Part shown: positions 25,302-33,032 of the stretch, one piece after another | Layout of the letters: each line of letters starts with the position of its first letter | Numbering within the stretch: position 1 is the stretch's first letter | Source: JAJZJT01 sp049964655 | GTDB taxonomy: Bacteria; Actinomycetota; Acidimicrobiia; Acidimicrobiales; RAAP-2 | NCBI GenBank assembly: GCA_049964655.1 | Contig: JBMFXC010000003.1 | Span: 1 to 64,000, forward strand | Reading direction: 5' to 3' | DNA: 64,000 bases | Made by a program: the position numbers and the translations under genes | The notes under the pieces: generated by a model | What the model saw: the letters and a program-made list of their open reading frames with translations, nothing else | What the model was told of the DNA's origin: nothing | Databases searched by the model: none

Positions 25302-25544
25302 TCAGTGGTCGGGTGGGCTGGGCTCCGGGCGGGGTCGGAGGTCGATCCGCAGGGTGAGGATGCCGTCGACGAGCTCCGCTTCGGCGTCGCCCAGCATGGC
25401 GAAATCCTGGTAGTCCAGTTGCGCCTGCTGGCGCAGGCGCTGGCGCTCGACGCCCTCCACCGGGGGGAGCCGCCGATCGCGCACGGCCCGAGCGCGGTCG
25501 CGAAAGCGCAGGACCATCGCGGCGGGGTCGAAGGTGTCGGCCAC
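25302..25544 (-). CDS. Small conserved-looking protein, 80 aa, unknown
   Basis: The GTG at 25544 sits 6 nt after a TACCAT box, and codon use is typical of the genome. The protein is charged and helical: M/V-A-D-T-F-D-P-A-A-M-V-L-R-F-R-D-R-A, then Y-Q-D-F-A-M-L-G-D-A-E-A-E-L and a short beta-like end (G-I-L-T-L-R-I-D-L-R-P). There is no Cys, membrane segment or signal. I do not recognise a family. The promoter spacing makes a real gene likely; a much longer frame upstream on this strand is shadow. Confidence 0.65.
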   Translation of the reverse strand: MADTFDPAAMVLRFRDRARAVRDRRLPPVEGVERQRLRQQAQLDYQDFAMLGDAEAELVDGILTLRIDLRPRPEPSPPDH

Positions 25545-25556
25545 GCCTCGATGGTA
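25545..25556 (-). promoter_or_regulatory. Leaderless -10 box of the 80-aa gene
   Basis: TACCAT on the minus strand, 6-nt spacer to the GTG at 25544. Confidence 0.6.
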
Positions 25557-25604
25557 CCGCCGGGCCTGGCCCGAGGCCGCGACGCGGCCAGTCGAGAGGG
25601 GCAC

Positions 25605-25610
25605 TACACT
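25605..25610 (+). promoter_or_regulatory. -10 box upstream of the zinc-ribbon gene
   Basis: TACACT about 84 nt before the GTG at 25694. It implies a leadered transcript with the AAGGAG ribosome site at 25680-25685. Confidence 0.45.
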
Positions 25611-25693
25611 GCAGGAAGGGCTGGTGGTGGAGGTAGGCCCTGTCCCGTTCGTCGTCTGGGTGTGGCCTGTGGCTGGGGCAAGGAGTGGGTGCG

Positions 25694-25897
25694 GTGAAGA
25701 AGGGTCGCCATCGCCGGTTCGAAGAGGCTCGAAGCTTGAAGCGGTCGGTCGCGACCTCGGAGCGGCGCTGTCCGGAGTGCGGCGCCGAGCCGGACGACGA
25801 GCACGCCTCGTGGTGCCTGGCCCCGGAGGACGAGTACGCGGAGATCGTCGGCACGGCGGCACCGGAGTCCCGCGACAGCGACCCCTTGGACGACTAG
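25694..25897 (+). CDS. Small zinc-ribbon-like protein, 67 aa
   Basis: A 67-residue protein with a basic N-terminus (K-K-G-R-H-R-R-F-E-E-A-R), a metal-site-like C-P-E-C-G-A-E-P-D-D-E-H-A-S-W-C and a very acidic tail ending D-P-L-D-D. Three Cys plus His could bind zinc. A good Shine-Dalgarno sequence AAGGAG ends 8 nt before the GTG. Function unknown; a nucleic-acid-binding or adaptor role would be a guess. Confidence 0.7.
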   Translation: MKKGRHRRFEEARSLKRSVATSERRCPECGAEPDDEHASWCLAPEDEYAEIVGTAAPESRDSDPLDD

Positions 25898-25975
25898 CCG
25901 GCGACCGCTCGTCGCCGTAGGCGGTCGGCCGATCACGGGCTCGTCGGTTCTGGCGGGCGTCGGACCTCGGATGCG

Positions 25976-26761
25976 TCAGGACTGCTGACGAACGACCGGG
26001 TGGGCAAGCGGCGTGACGGCCGCCGGAGCGGTCTCGGTGCGAGTGGGCCTGGTGCTCGGACTGCTCCGAGTGTCGAGGTAGGCGACGAGGAGCCCGTGCA
26101 CGACCGGGCCCACCAGGGCCTCGAGCTCCGAACGCATCGACTGGTAGACGGGCTGGTCGCCGTGGAACGCCTCGGGGGCCTCGGTGCACCACCAGTGGAA
26201 CGCGTTGCCGCCGTCGCCCCAGTGACGACGGTCCCACTGACGGACGACAGAGGTCATCCGGCCGTCCGGCGTGCTCTCGTCCTCGCGGCGCAAGGGGAGC
26301 TGCCAGCACACGTCGGGCTTGGTCTCGACGTGGCTCCGTCCGGTCCGGGCGGCGGCGTGGTGGAGTGCACAGCCGGCCCCGCCGGCGAACCCCGGCCGGT
26401 TGAGGAAGATGCAGGCCCCGTCGGCGAGGCGGGTGGCGAGGTCGCCACCCGGGAGCGTCTTCACGACCCCGTGGCGAGCACGGCCCCGGAACTGCCAGAG
26501 GTCGGGCCCGAGCGTCCGTGCGACCTCGGAGACGCGAGCTGCGTCCTCGGGCCCGGTGAAGTGGGCACCGTAGGAGCAACAGCCCTCGCCCCGCTCGGCG
26601 GCGGGGGCTGTCAGCACGCCCTGGCAGCCGCGTCCGTAGATGCAGGACCAGCCGCTGAGCAAGAAGGTCACGTCGAAGAGCCAGGTCCGCTCGTCGTCGG
26701 GATCGTCGAAGCTCACCCACTCGTGGGCATCGCCGGGAACCTGCACGTCGGAGGGTGGCAC
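25976..26761 (-). CDS. Cys-rich YkgJ/DUF3109-like protein
   Basis: A 261-aa protein with nine or more Cys arranged like the YkgJ-type Fe-S/zinc cluster proteins. The order is G-W-S-C-I-Y-G-R-G-C-Q-G, G-C-C-S-Y-G-A-H-F, A-C-I-F-L-N-R-P-G, G-C-A-L-H and K-P-D-V-C-W-Q-L-P-L. This order of CC, C-x-F-L, C-A-L-H and C-x3-P-L suggests a metal-binding domain, but the family has no fixed biochemical role. The start is the GTG at 26761, after CATCAT with a 6-nt spacer; a longer Arg-rich upstream frame is rejected as shadow. Confidence 0.72.
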   Translation of the reverse strand: MPPSDVQVPGDAHEWVSFDDPDDERTWLFDVTFLLSGWSCIYGRGCQGVLTAPAAERGEGCCSYGAHFTGPEDAARVSEVARTLGPDLWQFRGRARHGVVKTLPGGDLATRLADGACIFLNRPGFAGGAGCALHHAAARTGRSHVETKPDVCWQLPLRREDESTPDGRMTSVVRQWDRRHWGDGGNAFHWWCTEAPEAFHGDQPVYQSMRSELEALVGPVVHGLLVAYLDTRSSPSTRPTRTETAPAAVTPLAHPVVRQQS

Positions 26762-26796
26762 GGGCCCATGATGCCAGGGCAGAGCGGCCGTCGGGC

Positions 26797-27453
26797 TCAG
26801 GGTGCAGCCGGGCCGGTGTGCTCTGCCAGCACGTCGACCTCGACGGCGACCTCTTCGCCGACGAGGACCCCGCCCGCCTCGAGCACGGGGTTCCACCGCA
26901 GGCCGAAGTCCTTGCGGTTGACAGTGGCGCGAGCCGTGAAGCGGGCCCGCAGCGGCTCCAGACGGTCGCCAGGACGCGCTACCGGCTCGGCGCCGACCTC
27001 GAAGGTGACCGGTCGGGTGATGCCCCTGATGGTGAGCGACACCGTGGTCCGGTACCGCCCGGCGGCGTACTCGGTGACCCCGTTGCCGGACAGGGAGAGC
27101 ACGGGGTAGGTCACCACGTCGAGGACGTCGTGGGAGCGGAGATGGTCGTCGCGCACCGGGTCGCCGGTGGTGATCGAGCCGGCCAAGGCCTGCGCGGCGA
27201 CCGAGGAGCTCGTCACGTCGGGAGCGACCACGATCAGCCCCTCGACGTCGGTGAAGTGGCCGTGCACGAGGGTGACGAGCAGGTGGCGGGCGGTGAAGCC
27301 GACGACGGAGCCCTCGCTGAGGACCTGCCAGGTGCCTGCCGGGACGGGAGGAGCGTGCGCTGGTTCCGGGTCGTCGGGGCTCCCGGCAGCGTCCGCGGTG
27401 GAGACGCTCGCGCTCACGCCCACCGGTGCCAGGTGAACCGGTGACGCGAGCAT
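26797..27453 (-). CDS. YceI-family lipocalin-like protein
   Basis: A 218-aa YceI domain protein, a beta-barrel that binds polyisoprenoid lipids in studied members. Typical features are P-A-G-T-W-Q-V-L, V-G-F-T-A-R-H-L-L-V-T-L-V-H-G-H-F, then R-D-D-H-L-R-S-H-D-V-L-D-V, L-T-I-R-G-I-T-R-P-V-T-F and a final R-K-D-F-G-L-R-W-N. No secretion signal is convincing. The ATG at 27453 was chosen; a GTG at 27525 would add 24 residues. It could relate to menaquinone or other isoprenoid chemistry, but this is speculation. Confidence 0.88.
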   Translation of the reverse strand: MLASPVHLAPVGVSASVSTADAAGSPDDPEPAHAPPVPAGTWQVLSEGSVVGFTARHLLVTLVHGHFTDVEGLIVVAPDVTSSSVAAQALAGSITTGDPVRDDHLRSHDVLDVVTYPVLSLSGNGVTEYAAGRYRTTVSLTIRGITRPVTFEVGAEPVARPGDRLEPLRARFTARATVNRKDFGLRWNPVLEAGGVLVGEEVAVEVDVLAEHTGPAAP

Positions 27454-27528
27454 GCCACCACGTCGAGCGCGACCCGAATCGAGCTCATGTCGGGATGCCC
27501 ACGATGCGCACAAGAGTTGACCCACTAT

Positions 27529-27565
27529 GTGACATGAGCACTCACTCTACCGCGGAGCGCGGTAG
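27529..27565. promoter_or_regulatory. Two inverted repeats in the divergent YceI / peptidase intergenic region
   Basis: GTGA-N9-TCAC (27529-27545) is followed by CTACCGCG-GAG-CGCGGTAG (27547-27565, perfect 8-bp arms). They lie about 55-100 nt from both neighbouring starts. They could be operators; a terminator is less likely, as no gene ends here. Confidence 0.4.
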
Positions 27566-27618
27566 TTCCGGCACCGCCCAGTAGGGAGGAGGGAACCTCG
27601 AGGCCACTGCTGGTCGGG

Positions 27619-27630
27619 TACCGTTCCGGG
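27619..27630 (+). promoter_or_regulatory. Leaderless -10 box of the prepilin-type peptidase gene
   Basis: TACCGT with a 6-nt spacer to the GTG at 27631. Confidence 0.6.
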
Positions 27631-28515
27631 GTGGACGCCAGTGCCGCCACGCTCGCCGCCGCCGTCGTGGGCTTCTTCGCCGGCGTCGTGCTCGACCCGC
27701 TCGCCCAGCAGCTGGCCGAAGACAGTCGTGCCGCCGACGCCGCCGCTGCTGCCGCTGCTGCCGCTGCTGCCGAGGCCGTGTCCCTCGACGAGGGAGAACC
27801 CGGCACCGGCGGTTGCTCCCCCTACCAGAAGGCAGGCCAGGAGGCGGTAGAGGAGACGACCGTCGACGGCGGTGCGCCCCTGACGCCGCCCGGGGCCGGC
27901 GTGGCAGCGGGACGACCGCCGACTGTCGCGTTGGTCCCGGCGGGTCGCAACCCGACCCGGACGGTGGTGGCCGGGCTGGTCACCGGTGCGCTGGCCGCCG
28001 CCGCCGCTCATCGCCTGGGTGCCCAGCTCACGCTCGTGGCCTACGGCCTGCTCTTTGCCGTCCTGGTCGCCGTGTCGGTCACCGACCTCTCACATCGGCT
28101 CGTCCCTCGCCGGCTCGTCTACCCGGGGGCCGTCGTCGTCGCCGCCGCGCTGGTGGCCGACGCGCTGAACGAGCAGGACCCGCGTCGCCTGGTCGGTGCG
28201 GCGATCGGGGGTGCGGTTGCCTTCGGGGTCTTCTTCGCCGTGTGGTGGTTCGTCCCCCGTGGGATGGGGTTCGGGGACGTTCGCTTGGCCGGCCTGATCG
28301 GTCTCGCGCTCGGCTATCTGGGCTTGTTCGATGCCTACCTCGGGTTCCTCAGCGCCTTCGTCCTCGGTGCGCTCGGCGGTGTGGCCGTCATGGTGGTGAC
28401 CGGATCGGGTCGTCGTACTCGTGTTCCCTTTGCCCCCGCGCTGGCCGCCGGAGCGGTCATTGCCGTGCTGGCCGGCCCGCACGTGGCCTCCAGCCTGTTC
28501 GGTGGTGGCGGGTGA
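27631..28515 (+). CDS. A24 prepilin peptidase-like membrane protease
   Basis: A 294-aa aspartic membrane protease of the type IV prepilin peptidase family. The first catalytic Asp is in V-S-V-T-D-L-S-H-R-L-V-P. The second is in G-M-G-F-G-D-V-R-L-A-G. Six or more hydrophobic helices follow a non-conserved linker. The N-terminus has one hydrophobic helix, then a poly-Ala run and no C-P-x-C motif, so the methyltransferase half of classical PilD is absent or replaced. No pilin genes are in the window. The last 45 bases lie in the 55-bp duplicate flanking the first N gap, but the stop at 28513-28515 precedes the Ns, so the gene is intact. Confidence 0.85.
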   Translation: MDASAATLAAAVVGFFAGVVLDPLAQQLAEDSRAADAAAAAAAAAAAEAVSLDEGEPGTGGCSPYQKAGQEAVEETTVDGGAPLTPPGAGVAAGRPPTVALVPAGRNPTRTVVAGLVTGALAAAAAHRLGAQLTLVAYGLLFAVLVAVSVTDLSHRLVPRRLVYPGAVVVAAALVADALNEQDPRRLVGAAIGGAVAFGVFFAVWWFVPRGMGFGDVRLAGLIGLALGYLGLFDAYLGFLSAFVLGALGGVAVMVVTGSGRRTRVPFAPALAAGAVIAVLAGPHVASSLFGGGG

Positions 28516-28680
28516 CGGTGGTGGCNNNNNNNNNNNNNNNNNNNNNNNNNNNNNNNNNNNNNNNNNNNNNNNNNNNNNNNNNNNNNNNNNNNNNNNNNNN
28601 NNNNNNNNNNNNNNNNNNNNNNNNNGCCGGCCCGCACGTGGCCTCCAGCCTGTTCGGTGGTGGCGGGTGACGGTGGTGGC
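28471..28680. other. Assembly gap: 100 Ns with identical 55-bp flanks
   Basis: Ns fill 28526-28625. The 55 bases at 28471-28525 are identical to 28626-28680. This is most simply two contigs overlapping by 55 bp joined with a placeholder gap. Collapsing Ns and one copy leaves the peptidase 3' end and the aroC promoter contiguous, with no gene lost. Confidence 0.92.
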
Positions 28681-28735
28681 ACCCCGCTTGCGTGGCCACC
28701 TCGCCCGCGTCGGCTGTCCCCAGCCGGGCCCCGAG

Positions 28736-28748
28736 TAGATTTGCCGCC
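28736..28748 (+). promoter_or_regulatory. Leaderless -10 box of the aro operon
   Basis: TAGATT, 7-nt spacer, then the ATG of aroC at 28749. Confidence 0.65.
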
Positions 28749-29978
28749 ATGTTGCGCTTCCTGACCGCCGGCGAGTCACACGGTCGCGCCCTGGTGGTGG
28801 TGGTCGAGGGGCTCCCGGCCGGGTTGGCGGTGACGGCCGAGGACGTCGCCGACGAGCTCACCCGTCGGCGGCTCGGCTATGGACGTGGCCCCCGGATGCG
28901 CTTCGAAGCCGACGAGGTCACCTTGGTCGGCGGGGTCCGACATGGGCGGACACTGGGCTCGCCCGTGGCCATCGAGATCGCCAACACGGAGTGGCCGAAG
29001 TGGGAACAGGAGATGTCGCCCGCTCCCGGCCAGCCGAGCAAGGTCCTCACGCAGCCTCGGCCCGGGCATGCCGACCTCGCCGGCATGCTGAAGTACGGCC
29101 TGGCTGATGCCCGTGACGTGCTCGAGCGTGCCTCGGCTCGCGAGACGGCCGCCAGGGTGGCTGCCGGTGCGCTGGCCAAGCTCCTGTTGGCCGAGGTCGG
29201 CGTGTCGGTGGTGAGCCACGTGGTCCAGCTCGGACCGGAGGCGGTCGACGCCACTGGTCCACTGCCGACGCTGGCTGACCTCGATCGAATCGATGCGTCG
29301 CCCGTCAGGTGCGGTGACTCCGATGGCGAGCAGCGCATGGTGGCGGCGATCAAGGCGGCGGCCAAGGTCGGCGATTCGCTGGGAGGGGTGGCCGAGGTCG
29401 TCGCCCACGGGGTCCCGGTTGGCTTGGGCAGCCACGTCCACTGGGACCGACGACTCGATGCCAACCTGGCGCGAGCCCTTATGAGCGTCCAGGCGATCAA
29501 GGCCGTCGAGATCGGGGAGGGTGCCGACCTGCCGGCTCGGAGGGGCTCGGAGGCCCACGACGCTATCCGGGTGGCGCGTTCCGACGAGCACGCCGACGAC
29601 GGCCTCGGGCCCGGGGACCTCGGGGGCGGTTATGTGCGAGACACCCATCGCGCTGGTGGGATCGAAGGGGGGATGTCGACCGGCGGGCCCATCGTGGCCC
29701 GGGCCTCGATGAAGCCACTGGCCACGTTGAACCGGCCCACGTTGCAGACGGTCGACGTCGTCACGAAGGAGTCGACCGTCTCCTTCAAGGAGCGGACCGA
29801 CGTGACAGCCGTTCCGGCGATGGGCGTCGTCGCCGAGACGATGGTGGCCCTGGTGCTCGCCGACGAGACCTTGCGTAAGTTCGGCGGGGACTCGCTCGCC
29901 GAGCTACGCCGGAACCACCGCGGCTACCTGGCCACACTGGGCGATGCGCCCTCGGCGGCGGGGTACCCCTCGGCGTGA
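28749..29978 (+). CDS. aroC: Chorismate synthase
   Basis: Last step of the shikimate pathway: EPSP to chorismate using reduced FMN. The 409-aa protein begins M-L-R-F-L-T-A-G-E-S-H-G-R-A, a family signature. It has the R-R-L-G-Y-G-R-G-P-R-M phosphate/FMN region, a middle R-A-S-A-R-E-T-A-A-R-V-A segment and D-E-H-A-D-D in place of the usual C-terminal loop. The ATG at 28749 is the leaderless start. It heads a coupled run aroC-aroK-aroB-pepP with four-base overlaps throughout. Confidence 0.96.
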   Translation: MLRFLTAGESHGRALVVVVEGLPAGLAVTAEDVADELTRRRLGYGRGPRMRFEADEVTLVGGVRHGRTLGSPVAIEIANTEWPKWEQEMSPAPGQPSKVLTQPRPGHADLAGMLKYGLADARDVLERASARETAARVAAGALAKLLLAEVGVSVVSHVVQLGPEAVDATGPLPTLADLDRIDASPVRCGDSDGEQRMVAAIKAAAKVGDSLGGVAEVVAHGVPVGLGSHVHWDRRLDANLARALMSVQAIKAVEIGEGADLPARRGSEAHDAIRVARSDEHADDGLGPGDLGGGYVRDTHRAGGIEGGMSTGGPIVARASMKPLATLNRPTLQTVDVVTKESTVSFKERTDVTAVPAMGVVAETMVALVLADETLRKFGGDSLAELRRNHRGYLATLGDAPSAAGYPSA

Positions 29979-30030
29979 GCGGGCCAGGCAGTGAGGCACC
30001 CCTCGGCGTGAGCGGGCCAGGCGGCGGGGC
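29965..30030 (+). repeat. 33-bp tandem duplication over the aroC stop / aroK start
   Basis: Two 33-bp units (29965-29997, 29998-30030) differ only near their ends. Each contains GGCGTGAGC, so the GTG start of aroK is present twice in frame (29975 and 30008), while the aroC stop is used in the first unit. Confidence 0.9.
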
Positions 30031-30604
30031 ACCCCCGACGTGGAGCGGCAACCGGCTGTTCCTCGTCGGCATGATGGGGAGCGGCAAGACGACCGTCGGC
30101 CGGCTCGTTGCCACCGCCCTCGGCTGGCGCCACTGCGACAGCGATGCCATGGTCGAGGCGCGCACTGGACATACCGTGGCCGAACTGGCGAGCGCCGTGG
30201 GCGAGGCGGCCATGCATGCCGAAGAGGCAGCTGCCTTGTGGGAGGCAGCGGTGCTCGATGGCGTGGTCGTCTCCGTGGCCGGTGGTGCCGTGCTCGATCC
30301 GGCCAACCAGACCCTCCTCGGCGCTGCCGGCCCGGTGGTCTGGCTTCGGGCGAGACCAGACACGTTGGCCGCCCGGGTGGCCCGTGGCGGGGAACGTCCC
30401 CTGGTGGTCAGTGACGCCGTCGGGCGCCCCTCTTCGGACAGTGACGCCATCGGACGTCTGCGCGCCCTCGACGCCGAGCGCCGGCCGTTCTACGTCGCCG
30501 TGTCGCAGGCAGCCGTCGACGTCGACGGGCAGGAACCCGAGGTCGTGGCCCACGACGTGATGCTCGCGTTCGAGCGGCTGCGCGCCGCCGGGCCCGGCTC
30601 GTGA
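29975..30604 (+). CDS. aroK: Shikimate kinase with altered substrate-site arginine
   Basis: Phosphorylates shikimate at O3. The 209-aa protein has a Walker A G-M-M-G-S-G-K-T-T (residues 32-40), D-S-D (55-57), A-G-G-A (shikimate glycines), E-R-P-L-V and E-R-R-P-F-Y. The motif G-E-x-x-F-R-x-x-E, whose Arg (Arg58 in E. coli and M. tuberculosis numbering) contacts shikimate, reads G-E-A-A-M-H-A-E-E, so this Arg is His. The operon position between aroC and aroB supports the role, yet activity could be reduced or balanced by another change. The GTG at 29975 overlaps the aroC stop; an in-frame GTG at 30008 is equally possible. Confidence 0.88.
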   Translation: MSGPGSEAPLGVSGPGGGAPPTWSGNRLFLVGMMGSGKTTVGRLVATALGWRHCDSDAMVEARTGHTVAELASAVGEAAMHAEEAAALWEAAVLDGVVVSVAGGAVLDPANQTLLGAAGPVVWLRARPDTLAARVARGGERPLVVSDAVGRPSSDSDAIGRLRALDAERRPFYVAVSQAAVDVDGQEPEVVAHDVMLAFERLRAAGPGS

Positions 30605-31859
30605 GCCCCGTCACCGTCCCCGTCCTCCTCGGCGGGCGGGCGTACGACGTCGTCGTGGGTAGCGGGGTCCGAGGGGAGCTGGCCGGGCTGGTGGCGACCA
30701 GGGTCCCCGGAGCGCGTCTCGCTGCCGTGGTGACCCAGCGGGCGATCGGTGTCGAGGTGGAGGTCGGCATCCCGGTCATCCGCTTAGAGGTGGACGACGG
30801 AGAGGGCGCGAAGTCCCTTGCCACCGTCGAGGACCTCTGCCGCCGGTTCGCCCGGGCTGGTCTGAGCCGAGGCGACCTCGTGGTGGCGGTCGGGGGCGGG
30901 GTGGTCACCGACGTGGCCGGGTTCGCTGCCGCCACCTACCACCGGGGTGTGGCCTACGTGAACGTCGCCACCTCGTTGCTCGCCCAGGTGGACGCCGCCG
31001 TCGGAGGCAAGACCGGGGTCAACCTTCCCGAGGGGAAGAACCTGGTCGGGGCGTTCTGGCAGCCGAGCGCCGTGGTCTGCGACACCGAGGTGCTCGCCAC
31101 GTTGCCCGAGCGTGAGTGGCGCTCGGGACGTGGTGAGATGGCCAAGTACGCCTTTCTCGGCACCGGCACCGGCACCGGCACCGGCACCGGCACCGGCACC
31201 GGCACCGGCACCGGCACCNNNNNNNNNNNNNNNNNNNNNNNNNNNNNNNNNNNNNNNNNNNNNNNNNNNNNNNNNNNNNNNNNNNNNNNNNNNNNNNNNN
31301 NNNNNNNNNNNNNNNNNNCACCGGCACCGGCACCGGCACCGGCACCGGCACCGGCACCGGCACCGGCACCGGCGCGTTGGGTCTGCTCGAGCTCTCCCTC
31401 GAGGAGCAGGTGGCGCACTGCGTCGCCGTCAAAGCGGCCGTCGTCGCCAGCGACGAGCGCGAGGGGGACCGCCGCGCCGTGCTCAACTACGGCCACACGC
31501 TGGCGCACGCCCTCGAGGCGGCCGGCTTTGGCGAGCTGGGTGGCCCGGGCCGCGGTCTGCGTCACGGCGAAGCGGTTGCCGTCGGGCTCGTCTTCGCCGC
31601 CGAACTGGCCCACCGCCTCGGGCGGGTCGAGGCCTCCCGGGTCGACGAGCACCGCAGGGTGGTGGCCGGCTTCGGGCTGCCGACCGCCCTCCCGAGCGGC
31701 GTCGAACCGACGTACCTGGTCGAGCTCATGCGGCGAGACAAGAAGGCCCATCACGACCTGACCTTCGTCCTCGACGGACCCGATGGCGTCGAGGTCGTGC
31801 GCGGGGTGGACCCCGACGTCGTGCTCGCTACGCTCGAGGAGATGGAGCGGGAGTCGTGA
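30601..31859 (+). CDS. aroB: 3-dehydroquinate synthase, interrupted by an N gap in a Gly-Thr repeat
   Basis: Second step of the shikimate pathway, an NAD- and metal-dependent enzyme. The N-terminal half has G-G-G-V-V-T-D-V-A-G-F-A-A, T-S-L-L-A-Q-V-D-A-A-V-G-G-K and E-G-K-N-L-V-G-A-F. The C-terminal half has D-E-R-E-G-D-R-R-A-V-L-N-Y-G-H-T and R-H-G-E-A-V-A-V-G. Between E-M-A-K-Y-A-F-L-G and A-L-G-L-L-E-L lies a (Gly-Thr)n run with Ns at 31219-31318. Removing 155 bases (100 Ns plus one 55-bp flank) leaves 1,104 nt, exactly 368 codons, a normal length. Any whole number of GGCACC units keeps the frame. GTG start overlaps the aroK stop. Confidence 0.9.
31159..31373 (+). repeat. GGCACC hexanucleotide microsatellite in aroB with assembly gap
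   Basis: Perfect GGCACC units fill 31159-31218 and 31319-31373 on both sides of 100 Ns (31219-31318); 55 bp on each side are alike. The array is at least about 60 bp and its real copy number is unresolved. It codes Gly-Thr. Confidence 0.92.
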
Positions 31860-32980
31860 CCACCGGCGCGGACGACCTCGCCCCGCTCGCCGTCGCCGGT
31901 CGCCTCGAGCGGCTGCGGGAACGGCTGGGCGACGCCGGTGTCGACGCCCTGCTCGTCACCTCGCTGGTCAACGTCCGCTGGCTGACCGGCTTCACGGGCT
32001 CGGCCGGCGTCCTCGTCGTCGGGCCGGCTCGGGTCGTGCTCGCTACGGACGGGCGCTACCGGACCCAGTCGGCCGACCAGCTGGCAGCGGCCGGTCTCGC
32101 CGACGTCGTCGACGTCGCGGTGGGCGGGCTCGAGGACCAGGCGGCGGCCATCGCCGCCGCCGTGTCGCCCGAGGAGCGCCGGGTCGGCTTCGAGGCGACG
32201 CAGCTCACCGTGAGCGCGCACGAGCAGTGGGCGACCCGCTTGAGCGGGTCGACGCTGGTGGCCACTCGGGGTGTCGTGGAGGACCTCCGGGTCGCCAAGG
32301 ACGCCGGCGAACTGGCTCGCATGGAGCGTGCGGCGTCCATCGCGGACGCCGCCCTGGCCGACGTGCTGCCCGCGCTCTCCGAGGCCGGGATGACCGAGCG
32401 AAGGTTCGCGGCCGAGCTCGACCACGCCATGCGGCTCCGCGGTGCCGAGGAGCCAGCCTTCGAGACAATCGTCGCCACCGGCGAGCGCTCGGCCATGCCG
32501 CACGCGCGACCCGGGCCCGACCCCATCCGGCCTGGTGATGCCGTGGTGGTCGACTTCGGCGCCGTCTACGACGGCTACCGCTCGGACATGACCCGGACGT
32601 TCTGCGTGGGTGGCGAGCCCGCAGGCGAGCTCGCTGTCGTGTTCGCGTTGGTCGCCGAGGCCCAGGCGGCCGGCGTGGCCGCCGTGGCTCCCGGGGTGAC
32701 GGCAGGGGCGGTCGACGCCGTTTGTCGCGACCGCATCGCCGCGGCCGGCTACGGGGAACGGTTCGAGCACGGGACCGGCCACGGGGTGGGCCTCGAGATC
32801 CACGAGGCCCCGTCGGTGGCGCCTGGGTCGACTGCTATCCTCACGCCCGGCACCGTGGTCACTGTCGAGCCGGGTGTCTACCTCCCGGGGGCGGGAGGCG
32901 TCCGCGTCGAGGACACCCTGGTGGTGACCGAAGCCGGCGCCCGGGCCCTGACCCGGTTCCCGAAGTCCGTCCCCGTCTGA
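31856..32980 (+). CDS. pepP: Xaa-Pro aminopeptidase (M24 family)
   Basis: Removes the N-terminal residue from peptides with Pro in position 2. The 374-aa protein has a creatinase-like N-terminal domain (residues 1-135) and a pita-bread catalytic domain. Metal ligands are the two Asp of V-V-V-D-F-G-A-V-Y-D-G-Y-R-S-D-M-T-R, the His of G-T-G-H-G-V-G-L, and the Glu of T-V-E-P-G-V-Y and R-V-E-D-T. The GTG at 31856 overlaps the aroB stop. Its place before efp is conserved in actinobacteria and Firmicutes. Confidence 0.93.
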   Translation: MTTGADDLAPLAVAGRLERLRERLGDAGVDALLVTSLVNVRWLTGFTGSAGVLVVGPARVVLATDGRYRTQSADQLAAAGLADVVDVAVGGLEDQAAAIAAAVSPEERRVGFEATQLTVSAHEQWATRLSGSTLVATRGVVEDLRVAKDAGELARMERAASIADAALADVLPALSEAGMTERRFAAELDHAMRLRGAEEPAFETIVATGERSAMPHARPGPDPIRPGDAVVVDFGAVYDGYRSDMTRTFCVGGEPAGELAVVFALVAEAQAAGVAAVAPGVTAGAVDAVCRDRIAAAGYGERFEHGTGHGVGLEIHEAPSVAPGSTAILTPGTVVTVEPGVYLPGAGGVRVEDTLVVTEAGARALTRFPKSVPV

Positions 32981-33032
32981 GGAGTCCAGTCGTGCCCCAC
33001 CAGGGGGCTCGCGTGAGAGAAGGTGCGTGCTG

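Noticed and set aside
25625..25693. A GTG-started small gene beginning right after the TACACT box near 25605
   Set aside because: The frame runs into the zinc-ribbon gene out of phase, while the GTG at 25694 has a clear AAGGAG site.
27740..27775. Frameshift or misassembly at the poly-Ala run of the A24 peptidase
   Set aside because: The GCC/GCT run is in frame and downstream catalytic motifs remain in the same frame.
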